Below the pieces are notes generated by a model. It searched no databases, was not told where the DNA came from, and saw nothing but the letters and a program-made list of their open reading frames with translations. The translations under genes were made by a program, and so were the position numbers. From Spiroplasma endosymbiont of Poecilobothrus nobilitatus (GTDB taxonomy: Bacteria > Bacillota_I > Bacilli_A > Mycoplasmatales > Mycoplasmataceae): DNA of 64,000 nucleotides. Where the stretch lies: the NCBI RefSeq assembly GCF_964030655.1, contig NZ_OZ034915.1:682001-746000 (forward strand), read 5' to 3'. This document shows, one piece after another, positions 39,501-51,711 of the stretch (its first letter is position 1; each line of letters begins with the position of its first letter).

Positions 39501-40722
39501 TGGATAGGCTACAATTATTAGGACCATAATTATATAGACTTCAAAATTAGATAAAATTATTAAGAAAGAAGGAATATAAAAATGGGAAATAAAACTTCAT
39601 ACTCTGAAGAATTTAAAAAACAAATTGTCATGCTATATAAAAATGGTAAAAGTGTTATTAATCTAGGGAAAGAATATAATTTACCAAAACCAACTATTTA
39701 TAGTTGAGTTAAAAATTATAATAATTCTGGTTCATTTAAAGCAAAAGACAATCGCACAATAGAAGAAAATGAAATAATAACTTTACGAAAATAACTTAAA
39801 GACTTGAAAATGGAAAATGACATTTTAAAGCAAGCCGCACTGATAATCGCCAAAAAATAACAATAATTAATAACAACAAAACAAAATATTCAGTAAGAAA
39901 AATATGTAAGATTTTGGGTTTATCAAAATCAACGTATTATTATCAAACTAATAAATGTATTAACAAGCAAGTTAATAATTATGAACAAGAAATTATCAGT
40001 GCCTTTAATAAAAGTCGCAAAATTTATGGTGCTCGCAAAATTAAAGTTATTTTAAACAGAAAAGATATCATCTTATCGCGGCGAAAAATCAGATTCTTTA
40101 TGATCAAAAATAATTTGGTTTCTAAATACACCAAATTAAAATATCATAATCATAAAACAACAGTCAATAATGACCAAATTAATAATATTTTAAATCGTCA
40201 ATTTAACAACAAAAAACCTAATGAAGTTATTGTTAGTGATTTAACATATGTTCAAGTTGGCGCTAAATGACATTATATTTGTTTATTAATTGACTTGTTT
40301 AATCGTGAAATAATTGGTTATAGTGATGGGCCGAATAAAACAGCCGAACTGGCCCAACAAGCTTTTCATAAAATAACACGACCATTAAATCAAATAACTC
40401 TATTTCATACTGATCGTGGTAATGAGTTTAAAAATAAAATTATTGATGAAATTTTAATAACTTTTAATATTAAAAGATCATTAAGCAATAAAGGCTGCCC
40501 TTATGATAATGCTGTGGCTGAAACAACTTACAAAACTTTTAAAACTGAATTTATTAAGGGTAAAAAATTTAAAAATTTAATACAATTAAAATACGAACTT
40601 TTTGATTTTGTGCATTGATATAACAATATTCGAATTCATGGCAGTTTAAATTATTTATCTCCAGTTACTTTTAGAAAACAAATGTCTATATAAAAAGTGT
40701 CCTAAAAAGTGTTGCCATTCCA
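39501..40722 (+). mobile_element. IS3-family copy B6 (orfA nonsense)
   Basis: Complete 1222-bp forward copy. orfB (from about 39914 to TAA 40691-40693) is open with all three catalytic residues. orfA (start 39582) has TAA for GAA at about 39791. Left flank is element C2, right flank fragment A7. Confidence 0.9.
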
Positions 40723-41569
40723 TAGTTTTAGTTGCTAATAAAATAGAATTTGTTTGTTTTGCTACTAATAAATATAATGGTTGCATGTCAGAAATAATAA
40801 TTGAATTTTCTTTGATTAATTGTTTATTAATATTTTCAATAATTCACTGTTTTTGTAATCGTTTTGTGTTAGTTGATTTAACATAAATATTATTATTGCT
40901 ATCAACAGCCATTTGAATACAACATTTAGTGTTGGTTGAAAATGAATCAAGATGAATTTTTCTTTTATCAAATTTATCTTTAAAATTACCTTTGTGGATT
41001 TCTTTAATAAATGTTTCATCGATTTGAATTTGGCCATTTAACTTTTTTTAAATTTTAATTGGGTGTTTTCTAATTGTTTTGATTTCATTATTTTTTGGCG
41101 ATTATATCAAGCGGTTTTCGGTGATGTTTTAATAAAGCGGGAAATCATTTTACTAGATTGGCCTAATAATGAAATTTGAATCAATAAATTTCACTATTCA
41201 TAATTTAAATGACTTCAATACGTAAAATGATCACGAAAAGCATCAAAACTAGCACGACATTTTTTGCATAAATATTTTTGTTTTCCTTCAGGATTATGAC
41301 CATTTTTAACACAATAAAAAGATTGACAATTAGGACATTTAATACCTTTATCCCTAAATTTTTGATCAATTTCATTTAAGCGTTTTTGTTTTTTAATTAA
41401 TTCCGCTTCTTTTTTGACTTTTTCATGAAATTCTAAAAATTGATCATCTCTTAAACTATTTATTAATTCTTCAATTATTTTTTCCATTAATTATTCACCT
41501 CTTATATTAAAAATATACCTAATTTTAGGTATATTTTATAAATATCAAGAGTTTTCTACAAAATTAAAG
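40723..41569 (-). mobile_element. IS1595-like fragment A7 (left half)
   Basis: Reverse-oriented left part of family A ending in CAAAATTAAAG at 41569. Transposase start 41487, then a stop (TAG for CAG) near 41195 and a small rearrangement near 41041. It begins with TAGTTTTAG, continuing exactly where fragment A5 stops at 27171 with a shared TAG. Confidence 0.88.
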
Positions 41570-41662
41570 ATTATAAATATAAAATAAAACATGATAGAAT
41601 AATAATGTCTGAGACTACTTATATGATAAACTAAGTAATATTAAAAGAAGGTAGGCAATGCA

Positions 41663-42493
41663 ATGATAGTAAAAATGATTGTGTGTGATATTGATGGAAC
41701 ATTAGTAACTGATAAAGATAAAAAGATTCCAACTATAAATATTGAGGCTTTAAAAAAGGCCCAAGCAAGGGGTATTTTAGTAACGATTGCTTCAGGGCGG
41801 GTTCCTAGTAGTTTATCTGATTATGCAACAACATTAGGAATCCTTGAACATTGCCCGTATGTTATTGGTGCTAATGGTGGGACTGTTTTAAATTTAAAAA
41901 CAAAAGAATATGTCTATGATGAAATAATTTCATATCAAGATACATTATGAGCAATGAATATTGTCCGAGAATTTGGTCATGATTTTTATTTAGCACCACT
42001 CAATGAACAAGAAGCTTATGTTTCAAAGTCAAGCATTATTAAGGATGATCTTTTTTTATTTCGTAATACTGACATTAAAGCAATTGTTTTAGAATGAAAT
42101 GAAATTCCGCAAATGCGTAAGGTTGTAATTTCTTGCCATGATGAGAAAAAACAAAATTGGTTACGACAACAAATTGCGGTTAGTAAAACATTAAGGACAG
42201 AAGTTACAGGGTATGGGTTTATTGAAATTATTCCTAAAAATGTTAATAAATGACAGGGAATTTTAAAATTAATTGAAGTACTTAAACATAAAGAAAATCA
42301 CCATCTTGATTCAGATGAAATTATGTGTTTTGGTGATCAAATGAATGACTATGAGATGATTAAAAATTCAAAATATGGAATTGCATTAGCCAATGCTACA
42401 CCGCAATTAAAAGAAGTTGCTTTTGCAGTAGCTGCAAAAGATAATAATGCGGCAGGAATTGCTGATTATCTTTATAAGACAATATTAAAATAG
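41663..42493 (+). CDS. HAD-superfamily phosphatase (Cof type)
   Basis: 276 aa. Motif I 'CDIDGTLV' (Asp9, Asp11), 'TIASGR' motif II, C2-type cap, and the C-terminal 'CFGDQMNDYEMI' motif IV. These enzymes dephosphorylate sugar phosphates, nucleotides or flavins; the substrate cannot be told. TGA-coded Trp at 41948-41950 and later. Paired with a paralogue 14 bp downstream. Confidence 0.88.
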
Positions 42494-42507
42494 AAGATGA
42501 GGTTGTC

Positions 42508-43359
42508 ATGTTAAAAATTAATGGTAATCAAATTAAATTAATTGTTACTGATGTTGATGGCACATTGATTACTGATGAGAAAGAATTACCAACTATTGTT
42601 CAAAATAAATTGCTTGCATTGCAAGCAAAAGGGATTGCTGTATCAATTGCATCAGGACGAATGCCTCTTGGTTTTGATAATTACACAAGAGAATTAAAAA
42701 TTAAGGATTATTGTCAATATGTTATTGGCGCTAATGGTGCTTTAGTGTATGATGCTAAAAACAATAAGTCAGTTTATAGTAATTTAATGCCAATTTCGGT
42801 TTTAGTTATTGTAATTGATATTTTAATAAAATATCAATGTGATTTTACAATTTCGTATCAAGATGATGATAATTTATATTGTGCTGGTGAAAAATTATTA
42901 GAAATTAAATCAAAACCGGGTGCATTTTTAGATGGGATGAAACAAGCAAAACCATTTTGCTCTGATGATATTAAAATAGCCAATAAAATTGTTGCAAAGC
43001 ATTCATTTAAAATGATGTTTCAAGAAATGTATACAGCTTTAAAACAAGTTTTAAATATTAATGTTGAACCACTATCTGAATATGGATGTGATATTGTACA
43101 TGGTAATTCAAATAAAGGGCAAGCAATTTTACATTTAATTGATATTTTAAATCAAAGGCAAGGACGAGAAATTAAATTAGAAAATGTTTTATATTTTGGT
43201 GATAATTATAATGACCGTTTTGTGTTTGAAATTTTACCTTATGCAATTGCAATGGAACATAGTCCAACTCCGATTTTAAATTTAGCATACGATGTAGCTA
43301 GCAGCAATAATACCGGAGGAATTTATCATTATTTAAGCAACCTTGAAAAAAATAATTAA
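42508..43359 (+). CDS. HAD-superfamily phosphatase (Cof type), second copy
   Basis: 283 aa. 'VTDVDGTLI' (Asp15, Asp17), 'SIASGR', 'YFGDNYNDRFVF'. Same subfamily as the gene just upstream, probably an old tandem duplication; cotranscribed. Confidence 0.88.
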   Translation: MLKINGNQIKLIVTDVDGTLITDEKELPTIVQNKLLALQAKGIAVSIASGRMPLGFDNYTRELKIKDYCQYVIGANGALVYDAKNNKSVYSNLMPISVLVIVIDILIKYQCDFTISYQDDDNLYCAGEKLLEIKSKPGAFLDGMKQAKPFCSDDIKIANKIVAKHSFKMMFQEMYTALKQVLNINVEPLSEYGCDIVHGNSNKGQAILHLIDILNQRQGREIKLENVLYFGDNYNDRFVFEILPYAIAMEHSPTPILNLAYDVASSNNTGGIYHYLSNLEKNN

Positions 43360-43441
43360 AATTAATTTAAAATACAATAATTTTGGTAATTTTATAGTAT
43401 TATTAATAAGAACATAATTTAATTTAGAGAGGGATGTTTTA

Positions 43442-43738
43442 ATGAACCTATCAAGTATGATGTTTTTAGCAATTGAACCACAATTAGCCAATACAATTAT
43501 TTATGTTTTTGAAATAATTGCTTTAATTGTATCAATTATTATGATTATTATTGGTTTATTACAAAACAAAAAAGCACAAACAGGATTAAGTGCTTTAAAT
43601 GGTGGTAATGATGAATTATTTGCTAATAGTAAAGAACGTGGGTTAGATCAAACATTATCTATTTTTATGTTAGCATTTGGTTCAACATTATTAATTATTA
43701 CATTATTGATAAATTTATTAACGAAAGTTATATTGTAA
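43442..43738 (+). CDS. secG: Preprotein translocase subunit SecG
   Basis: 98 aa with two membrane helices flanking the SecG loop 'GLLQNKKAQTGLSALNGG'. Part of the SecYEG channel. ATG after AGAGAGGGATG. secG-rnr-smpB is a common order in Firmicutes and mollicutes. Confidence 0.9.
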   Translation: MNLSSMMFLAIEPQLANTIIYVFEIIALIVSIIMIIIGLLQNKKAQTGLSALNGGNDELFANSKERGLDQTLSIFMLAFGSTLLIITLLINLLTKVIL

Positions 43739-43768
43739 TAATTAAGTCTTTAAAAATATCATTAATTT

Positions 43769-43797
43769 AAAAGAGATTTAAAAATGTCTCTTTTTTC
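43769..43797 (+). terminator. Terminator-like hairpin between secG and rnr
   Basis: Stem AAAAGAGA / TCTCTTTT followed by T run, ending 18 bp before the rnr start. It may end the secG transcript or act as an attenuator. Confidence 0.7.
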
Positions 43798-43815
43798 ATT
43801 TAGGGGGAAAGGTAT

Positions 43816-45933
43816 ATGCACGATCGAATTGTAGCCATTTTAAAAAAACAAACAAAACCAATTGATACGATTGAATTAGTACAGTTATTAGATATTAATA
43901 AAATTGATGATAATAAAATGATGTTAAAAGTTTTGGTTGAATTAGAAAATGATAATATTATTGGAGTCACACAACAACATAGTTTTTATTATTTTGATCC
44001 AAAAATTTATTTACGAGGAGTTATTAGCATTAATAAAAAAGGTTTTGGTTTTATTAAAATTAATAAAAACCAAGAAGAATACTATGTTAAACAAGATGAT
44101 TTAAATAATGCCTTAGACCAAGATCAAGTTTTGTTTATTTTAAAAAAACAAAAAAATGATAATAATTCTAAAAAAGCAGAAGCACAAGTAATTAAAGTTC
44201 TGAAGCGAAATAATGAATATGTAGTTGGAGTTATTAAAAATAATCGTCATCAACAAAAATATTTAGAAATTTTAAATAATAAATTAACGCAATATCGTGC
44301 TGAAATTATTAATTTAGCTGATGCAATTGAAAATACAATTGTCAAGGGAATCATTACAAATATTAATAGTAAAAACAATTTAATGCAAGTTAAAATCATT
44401 GATATTATTGGTAATACTAATCAAGTCGGTGTTGATGTCTTGGCTATTTTACATGAATTTAATATTCGCACTAAATTTAATGAAGAAACATTAAATGAGG
44501 CAAACCAAATTAAACAAGATGTTGATGTTGCAACAATATTAGCAGATAAATCACGCCGTGATTTACAAACAGAAATGTTTGTTACAATTGATGGGAATGA
44601 TTCAAAAGATTTTGATGATGCTATTTTAGTTAAAAAAAATCAAAATGGTAATTATTTATTATTGGTTGCGATTGCTGATGTTGCACATTATGTTCCACAG
44701 AATAGTTATCTTGATAAAGAAGCTTTTGACCAAGGATGTTCAGTTTATTTAATTGACCGGGTTGTCCCAATGTTACCAGAAAAATTAAGCAATGGGATTT
44801 GTTCGTTAAATCCTTTTGAACCACGATTAACATTAATTTGTGAAATGGAAATTAATCAGCAGGGACATGTTGTTAATTCTAGTATTTATGAAGCTGTCAT
44901 TATTTCAAAAGCGCGATTAACTTATGATGAAGTTAATAAGTTATTCTTCCAAGAAAAAAATCAAATCTCAGGAGAAATTGCTCAAATGTTGCTTTTGGCG
45001 CAACAGTTATATAAAATTTTAGTTTTAAAAAAAGAACATGATGGGGTTGTTGATTTTGATTTAGATGAACCAAAGTTTATTGTTGATAAAAATGGTAAGA
45101 TTAAAGATATTGTTGTGCGAGAGCGTGCTGATGCAGAAAAATTGATTGAGAGTTTTATGATTCGTTCTAATGAAGCGGTAGCCGAAACAATTTATTGAAT
45201 GGATTTGCCATTTGTTTATCGAGTGCATGATAGGCCAAAACCAAAAAAATTGTTTGATTTGTATACGCAATTATCTTATTTAGGTTTAAATATTAAAGGT
45301 AAGTTAGAAAATATTCACTCTAAAGATTTACAGCAAATTTTAAATAAGTTAAAGGATAAGGAAAATTTTAAAGTTATTTCAGCTTTAGTATTACGAAGTA
45401 TGGAAAAAGCTAAATATAGTGCTATTAATGATGGTCATTTTGGGTTGGCATCTTGATGTTATACGCACTTTACTTCACCAATTCGGCGTTACCCCGATTT
45501 AGTTGTTCATCGTTTATTAAAAGAGTATTTATTTCAAGGAAAAGTTAAAATTACTGATTTAGAACAAACGCGAACTTTTGTTAGTCATGCTAGTCAACAG
45601 TCATCCCTTGCAGAATTACGGGCAATGGAATGTGAACGAGAAGTTGATAAAATGAAAGAAGCTGAATATATGGAAGATAAAATTGGTTATGAATATGATG
45701 GTATTATTGCTGGAGTTACTTCGTTTGGAATTTTTGTTGAATTACAAAATACGATTGAGGGATTGGTTCATATTACTGATTTAAAAAATGACTATTACGT
45801 TTTTGATGAAAAAAGTTTAAAATTAATTGGAGAACGGAAACGAAAAGAATATTTTTTAGGAAAAAAAGTACGAATTAGAGTAAAGAAAGCAAGTAAAAAA
45901 TTACGGCAAATTGATTTTGAACTAGTTAATTAA
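43816..45933 (+). CDS. rnr: Ribonuclease R
   Basis: 3'-5' exoribonuclease for structured RNA and trans-translation, 705 aa. ATG after AGGGGGAAAGG. N-terminal helix-turn-helix, cold-shock domain ('[15 protein letters not shown]'), RNB domain with the catalytic acids in '[11 protein letters not shown]' (about residues 258-268) and 'RYPDLVVHR', and C-terminal S1 domain ('[11 protein letters not shown]'). TGA-coded Trp at 45196 and 45454. smpB follows 13 bp later. Confidence 0.96.
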
Positions 45934-45946
45934 GGAGTTGATATTA

Positions 45947-46378
45947 ATGTTGACAATTACAATTAATAAAAAAGCACGGTATAATTATGAAATTATTGAA
46001 ACCTATGAAGCTGGTATTGTTTTGACAGGCAGTGAGATTAAGTCAATTCGTAATAATGATGTATCAATTAATGAGGCGTTTGTTATTATTCAAAAAAATG
46101 AGGCCTTTGTTATCAATATGATAATTGCTCAATATAAATTTTCAACATCATATGCACCAGATGCTGATCGGACTAGAAAATTGCTTTTGCATAAAAAAGA
46201 AATTAAAAAGATTTTGCAACGGATTAAATTAGAACGTTTAACATTAGTGCCATTAAAGTTATATCTTAAAAATAATTATGCTAAATTAGAAATTGCTTTA
46301 GTCCGTGGAAAGAAGAATTATGATAAACGAGAAACAATTAAACAACGCGATAATGAGCGTTTACGTCGGAAATATTAA
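45947..46378 (+). CDS. smpB: SsrA-binding protein SmpB
   Basis: tmRNA partner in ribosome rescue, 143 aa. ATG 45947 chosen over TTG 45938 because AAGGAG (45932-45937) sits at normal distance. '[18 protein letters not shown]', '[10 protein letters not shown]', C-terminal '[15 protein letters not shown]', all family hallmarks. Confidence 0.95.
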   Translation: MLTITINKKARYNYEIIETYEAGIVLTGSEIKSIRNNDVSINEAFVIIQKNEAFVINMIIAQYKFSTSYAPDADRTRKLLLHKKEIKKILQRIKLERLTLVPLKLYLKNNYAKLEIALVRGKKNYDKRETIKQRDNERLRRKY

Positions 46379-46567
46379 TTTTTAATTTAAAGATAGTTAT
46401 GATTTTAAACAGAAGGGAGGAACTTTATATATAAAGTTAAAACAAAAGAAGAGATAATTATAATAAATATGATTAATAATAAGGAAATATATTATTTTTT
46501 AGTTAATATATGAGTGTAAAACTGTTAGAAGTTATAATAAAAGTGTAAATAAGAGAGGAAGTAAGAA

Positions 46568-46877
46568 ATGAAGTACGGGAGAAATAGTTACCGTTATTGT
46601 TGCTTCGTTATCATTCATAAGAACAATTATTTCTTCAATATTTACTTTTATTTCTAGTAAAAATAGTCAACTAAATGAAGTAAAAATTGATGAAATACAT
46701 AAAAAGTTAATAGAAAATCATTCAAGAATAATGGAAATTCTAATAAACAAAGCATCTTCCACAATTGACAATGCGATTAATGGTTTTATAAAATTATTTA
46801 AACAAAGTAATAAAGATCAATCATATGAAAAAATGGTAGGGGAAATAACAAACTCAAATGAACCTGATATTAGTTAA
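46568..46877 (+). pseudogene. Small membrane-anchored coiled-coil protein, frameshifted start
   Basis: ATG 46568 after GAGAGGAAGTAAG reads only a few plausible codons. The protein-like frame (from 46575) encodes a hydrophobic segment ('VTVIVASLSFIRTIISSIF') and a helical Lys/Glu-rich tail ending 'SNEPDIS' at TAA 46875-46877, about 100 aa. A one-base shift near the start would join them. Family not recognised. Confidence 0.45.
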
Positions 46878-47008
46878 AAAATGCTTATTAAAATAAAAAA
46901 GTCATATGAAATAATGATGTTTAGGAGGAAGAATTATGACTTATAAAGATAAAGAAAAATTACAAGCAAAATTTATTGATGGGTTTATTAAAAATGAATT
47001 TTATGATG

Positions 47009-48230
47009 TGGAATGGCAACACTTTTTAGGACACTTTTTATATAGACATTTGTTTTCTAAAAGTAACTGGAGATAAATAATTTAAACTGCCATGAATTCG
47101 AATATTGTTATATCAATGCACAAAATCAAAAAGTTCGTATTTTAATTGTGTTAAATTTTTAAATTTTTTACCCTTAATAAATTCAGTTTTAAAAGTTTTG
47201 TAAGTTGTTTCAGCCACAGCATTATCATAAGGGCAGCCTTTATTGCTTAATGATCTTTTAATATTAAAAGTTATTAAAATTTCATCAATGATTTTATTTT
47301 TAAACTCATTACCACGATCAGTATGAAATAGAGTTATTTGATTTAATGGTCGTGTTATTTTATGAAAAGCTTGTTGGACCATTTCGGCTGTTTTATTCGG
47401 ACCAGCACTATAACCAATTATTTCACGATTAAACAAGTCAATTAATAAACAAATATAATGTCATTTAGCGCCAACTTGAACATATGTTAAATCACTAACA
47501 ATAACTTCATTAGGTTTTTTGTTGTTAAATTGACGATTTAAAATATTATTAATTTGGTCATTATTGACTGTTGTTTTATGATTATGATATTTTAATTTGG
47601 TGTATTTAGAAACCAAATTATTTTTGATCATAAAGAATCTGATTTTTCGCCGCGATAAGATGATATCTTTTTTGTTTAAAATAACTTTAATTTTGCGAGC
47701 CCCATAAATTTTGCGACTTTTATTAAAGGCACTGATAATTTCTTGTTCATAATTATTAACTTGCTTGTTAATACATTTATTAGTTTGATAATAATACGTT
47801 GATTTTGATAAACCCAAAATCTTACATATTTTTCTTGCTGAATATTTTGTTTTGTTGTTATTAATTATTGTTATTTTTTGGCCATTATCAGTGCGGCTTG
47901 CTTTAAAATGTCATTTTCCATTTTCAAGTCTTTAAGTTCTTTTCGTAAAGTTATTATTTAATTTTCTTCTAGTGTGCGATTGTCTTTTGCTTTAAATGAA
48001 CCAGAATTATTATAATTTTTAACTCAACTATAAATAGTTGGTTTTGGTAAATTATATTCTTGCCCTAGATTAATAACACTTTTACCATTTTTATATAGCA
48101 TGACAATTTGTTTTTTAAATTCTTCAGAGTATGAAGTTTTATTTCCCATTTTTATATTCCTTCTTTCTTAATAATTTTATCTAATTTTGAAGTCTATATA
48201 ATTATGGTCCTAATAATTGTAGCCTATCCA
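47009..48230 (-). mobile_element. IS3-family copy B7 (orfA nonsense)
   Basis: Complete 1222-bp reverse copy. orfB is open (47113-47817 region). orfA has TAA for GAA near 47959. Its 5' end abuts fragment B8 head to head. Confidence 0.9.
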
Positions 48231-49018
48231 TATTATTATCAAACTAATAAATGTATTAACAAGCAAGTTAATAATTATGAACAAGAAATTATCAGTGCCT
48301 TTAATAAAAGTCGCAAAATTTATGGGGCTCGCAAAATTAAAGTTATTTTAAACAGAAAAGATATCATCTTATCGCGGCGAAAAATCAGATTCTTTATGAT
48401 CAAAAATAATTTGGTTTCTAAATACACCAAATTAAAATATCATAATCATAAAACAACAGTCAATAATGACCAAATTAATAATATTTTAAATCGTCAATTT
48501 AACAACAAAAAACCTAATGAAGTTATTGTTAGTGATTTAACATATGTTCAAGTTGGCGCTAAATGACATTATATTTGTTTATTAATTGACTTGTTTAATC
48601 GTGAAATAATTGGTTATAGTGCTGGGACGAATAAAACAGCCGAACTGGTCCAACAAGCTTTTCATAAAATAACACGACCATTAAATCAAATAACTCTATT
48701 TCATACTGATCGTGGTAATGAGTTTAAAAATAAAATCATTGATGAAATTTTAATAACTTTTAATATTAAAAGATCATTAAGCAATAAAGGCTGCCCTTAT
48801 GATAATGCTGTGGATGAAACAACTTACAAAACTTTTAAAACTGAATTTATTAAGGGTAAAAAATTTAAAAATTTAACACAATTAAAATACGAACTTTTTG
48901 ATTTTGTGCATTGATATAACAATATTCGAATTAATGGCAGTTTAAATTATTTATCTCCAGTTACTTTTAGAAAACAAATGTCTATATAAAAAGTGTCCTA
49001 AAAAGTGTTGCCATTCCA
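48231..49018 (+). mobile_element. IS3-family fragment B8 (3' part)
   Basis: Forward IS3 lacking the first 430 or so bp; starts within orfB at TATTATTATC ('YYYQTNK') and runs to GTTGCCATTCCA. The catalytic-Glu motif reads 'NAVDETTY' (Ala to Asp beside the Glu). It complements B5 with a shared TAT. Confidence 0.9.
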
Positions 49019-49202
49019 AGATAATAATTCAAAACAATTTATTTTTTTTGCAAAGTACTTTTTAAAAGAAATTAATAACAATATGATTAAAGAATGAGAA
49101 GAAAAAATTAATAATAAAAAATTAAGCAATGATGTGATAACATCTATTTCTAATTTTTATCATACATTGAAAAATAAATATAATTATCATATATCTAATT
49201 AA

Positions 49203-49655
49203 AAATTCTTCTTGCAAAATAAAAAGTTTTATAAGAAAAATTTTTAGTAATTAAATATTACAATATATTATTACTAAAGTTAACTTTAAAATAATAGTGA
49301 GGAGTTTTATTTATGGCAGCAAAAACAACAGATAAAAATTAGCAATTGTTTAAAATATTATTTAAAAATGTAAATAATTGATTTAATCTTTTTAAAAAAT
49401 AATCTTTAATGGAAAATAAAAAATAAAGATTAAATTTAAATAAAATATCAAAATGTTAATCTGTCTCAGTAACTTATTAATTATCAATATAATTTGTTGT
49501 TTTTGTTGGTTTGACTTGCCCATATTATTTTTTAAATCCACGATGAAATTTAAATAATTTGTTTTTTAAAATAATGGTTGGCACTATGTTCTTCCTTCTA
49601 AATTTATTTTAAAGACTTAAAAGGTTATGGTTTTTAAACTATAACCTAATAATTG
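49203..49655. other. Gene-poor stretch with traces of tiny frames
   Basis: A short frame at about 49314-49402 with ribosome site GTGAGGAG reads 'MAAKTTDKN', a stop, then 'QLFKILFKNVNNWFNLF'. On the reverse strand around 49475-49590 a similarly short frame reads 'PTIILKNKLFKFHRGFKK' before a stop. Both look like remnants, perhaps of phage genes, but nothing can be assigned. Confidence 0.4.
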
Positions 49656-50798
49656 CTTTAATTTTGTAGAAAACTCTTGATGAAATAAAAAAAATCATCA
49701 ATATGATAACTTTAAAAGAAAATTATATAAACTTTTAATATTGTTATTTAATTTTTTTATACGTTAAAATATAATACCGATGATTGTTGGTTTGGCGTTA
49801 AACCTTTATGCTGGTATTTTCATTTTCATAGATTTAAATAATTTTGAATGTTCGTGAAACCTAAGCCATGATAATGAATTAAGGATTCTTTAAGATTTGA
49901 TTGTAATTTACTAATTTTATTTAACTTCCGATAACTAGCATCAGGATTTGTATTATTTTTAGTTGCTAATAAAATAGAATTTGTTTGTTTTGCTACTAAT
50001 AAATATAATGGTTGCATGTCAGAAATAATAATTGAATTTTCTTTGATTAATTGTTTATTAATATTTTCAATAATTCACTGTTTTTGTAATCTTTTTGTGT
50101 TGGTTGATTTAACATAAATATTATTATTGCTATCAACAGCCATTTGAATACAACATTTAGTGTTGGTTGAAAATGAATCAAGATGAATTTTTATTTTATC
50201 AAATTTATCTTTAAAATTACCTTTGTGGATTTCTTTAATAAATGTTTCAACGATTTGAATTTGGCCATTTAACGTTTTAAATTTTAATTTGGTGTTTTCT
50301 AATTGTTTTGATTTCATTATTTTTTGGCGATTATATCAAGCGGTTTTCGGTGATGTTTTAATAAAGTGGGAAATCATTTTACTAGATTGCCCTAATAATG
50401 AAATTTGAATCAATAAATTTCACTGTTCATAACTTAAATGACTTCAATACGTAAAATGATCACGAAAAGCATCAAAACTAGCACGACATTTTTTGCATAA
50501 ATATTTTTGTTTTCCTTCAGGATTATGACGATTTTTAACACAATAAAAAGATTGACAATTAGGACATTTAATACCTTTATCCCTAAATTTTTGATCAATT
50601 TCATTTAATCGTTTTTGTTTTTTAATTAATTCTGCTTCTTTTTTGACTTTTTCATGAAATTCTAAAAATTGATCATCTGTTAAACTATTTATTAATTCTT
50701 CAATTATTTTTTCCATTAATTATTCACCTCTTATATTAAAAATATACCTAATTTTAGGTATATTTTATAAATATCAAGAGTTTTCTACAAAATTAAAG
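49656..50798 (-). mobile_element. IS1595-like element copy A8 (full-length frame)
   Basis: Complete reverse copy with both ends; flanks (ATAATTG.. and GGGGCTT..) show no target duplication, so it may have been moved by recombination. It is the only copy in the window with an unbroken transposase frame. Confidence 0.9.
49757..50716 (-). CDS. IS1595-like transposase, full length but catalytic Asp lost
   Basis: 319 aa from ATG 50716 to TAA 49759-49757, reading five or more TGA as Trp. Residues 50-82 form a zinc ribbon (CPNC...CKKC); residues about 90-130 are helical; the DDE-type domain starts near 150. The conserved 'QIDETF' of all other copies reads 'QIVETF' here (Val156), removing the first catalytic Asp. 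'VKNG' also reads VKNR and 'DKRK' reads DKIK. Probably inactive. Confidence 0.8.
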
Positions 50799-50851
50799 GG
50801 GCTTTTTATGATATAATTAACTTAATTAATTTATAATAAGGGGTAACCAAT

Positions 50852-51610
50852 ATGAAGTGAGAACCGCAACAAACGATTGAAATATTAAAAGAATATGTTT
50901 ATAGTAAAAACAGACTTGATGAATATCGTAATCGTGTGGCATTATCAAATTTACAATTACCACCTTTTTATTTAAAAGAAGATAAAAGTCAATCTGTTTC
51001 ATCAGTTGTTGTTCGTTTTATTAATGAAAAAGAAATTAAAAAAGCATATGATAAAAATACTTATCAATGACTTATAAATAGTTTAGAAGAAACTATTTTA
51101 AATTCTTTAAAAATGGGTGAAAATATTATTGGAATTCATCGCCATGAAAATATTTATTTGGCATTATACGAAGATGATGGGGATTTAAATTATTTAATTG
51201 AAATTGCTAATTATATTAATACAACTGTTAAAATTATTAATTATACATTATATGAAAAATATCAAGCTGTCCGTGAGGTTAGAATTGGCATTGGGATTGC
51301 GAATGATCCATCAATTGAAAGAATTAGAGATTTAGAGGATAGTTTTATTGTTCCATTTGATGAAGATATTAAGGATAGTGTGCAATTAGCAGAAACATAT
51401 GCGGCAGAAGTTATTATGTTTAATAATTTACCAGTTTGTACTGATGCCTGGGTTTTTATGAATTTAACTGATGATAATCAAGAACTAATTCGAAAAAATT
51501 CACGTCAATATTTTAATTTAAGAACACCTCGTCAACGTTTATTTACGGATTTAATTGATCCTAATGTTGCAGTAGAACTTGAACGAGGTACCTTGCAAGT
51601 TGAAGAATAA
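50852..51610 (+). CDS. Hypothetical protein, 252 aa
   Basis: ATG 50852 after AAGGGGTAACC, with TATAAT upstream (50812-50817). An intact mixed alpha/beta protein with acidic patches ('YEDDGDLNYLIEIANYINT', 'DRIRDLEDS'-like 'ERIRDLEDSFIVPFDED') and no membrane segment or signal peptide. TGA-coded Trp near the N-terminus. I do not recognise the family. It is monocistronic, between an IS element and a pseudogene, yet undamaged. Confidence 0.75.
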
Positions 51611-51711
51611 GATAAAAATAATTAGGTTAAAGTTATTTAGTCTTATTCTTTTTTTGTTTAACATCATTATTATTTCGGTATAATCATAAGTAGAAAGTGA
51701 AGTGGAAGAAA

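Larger units (their letters stand above)
46936..49202 (+). pseudogene. Small unknown gene split by an inverted IS3 pair
   Basis: ATG 46936 after AGGAGGAAGAAT reads 'MTYKDKEKLQAKFIDGFIKN' up to the IS3 boundary at 47008. Beyond the IS pair the same kind of sequence continues 'KQFIFFAKYFLKEIN' to TAA 49200-49202. Together about 80-85 aa, helical and charged. Reading across is my inference; no exact target duplication was found. Confidence 0.5.

Noticed and set aside
41663-43359. Two adjacent HAD genes as one gene split by a frameshift
   Set aside because: Each has its own complete set of HAD motifs and its own start and stop.
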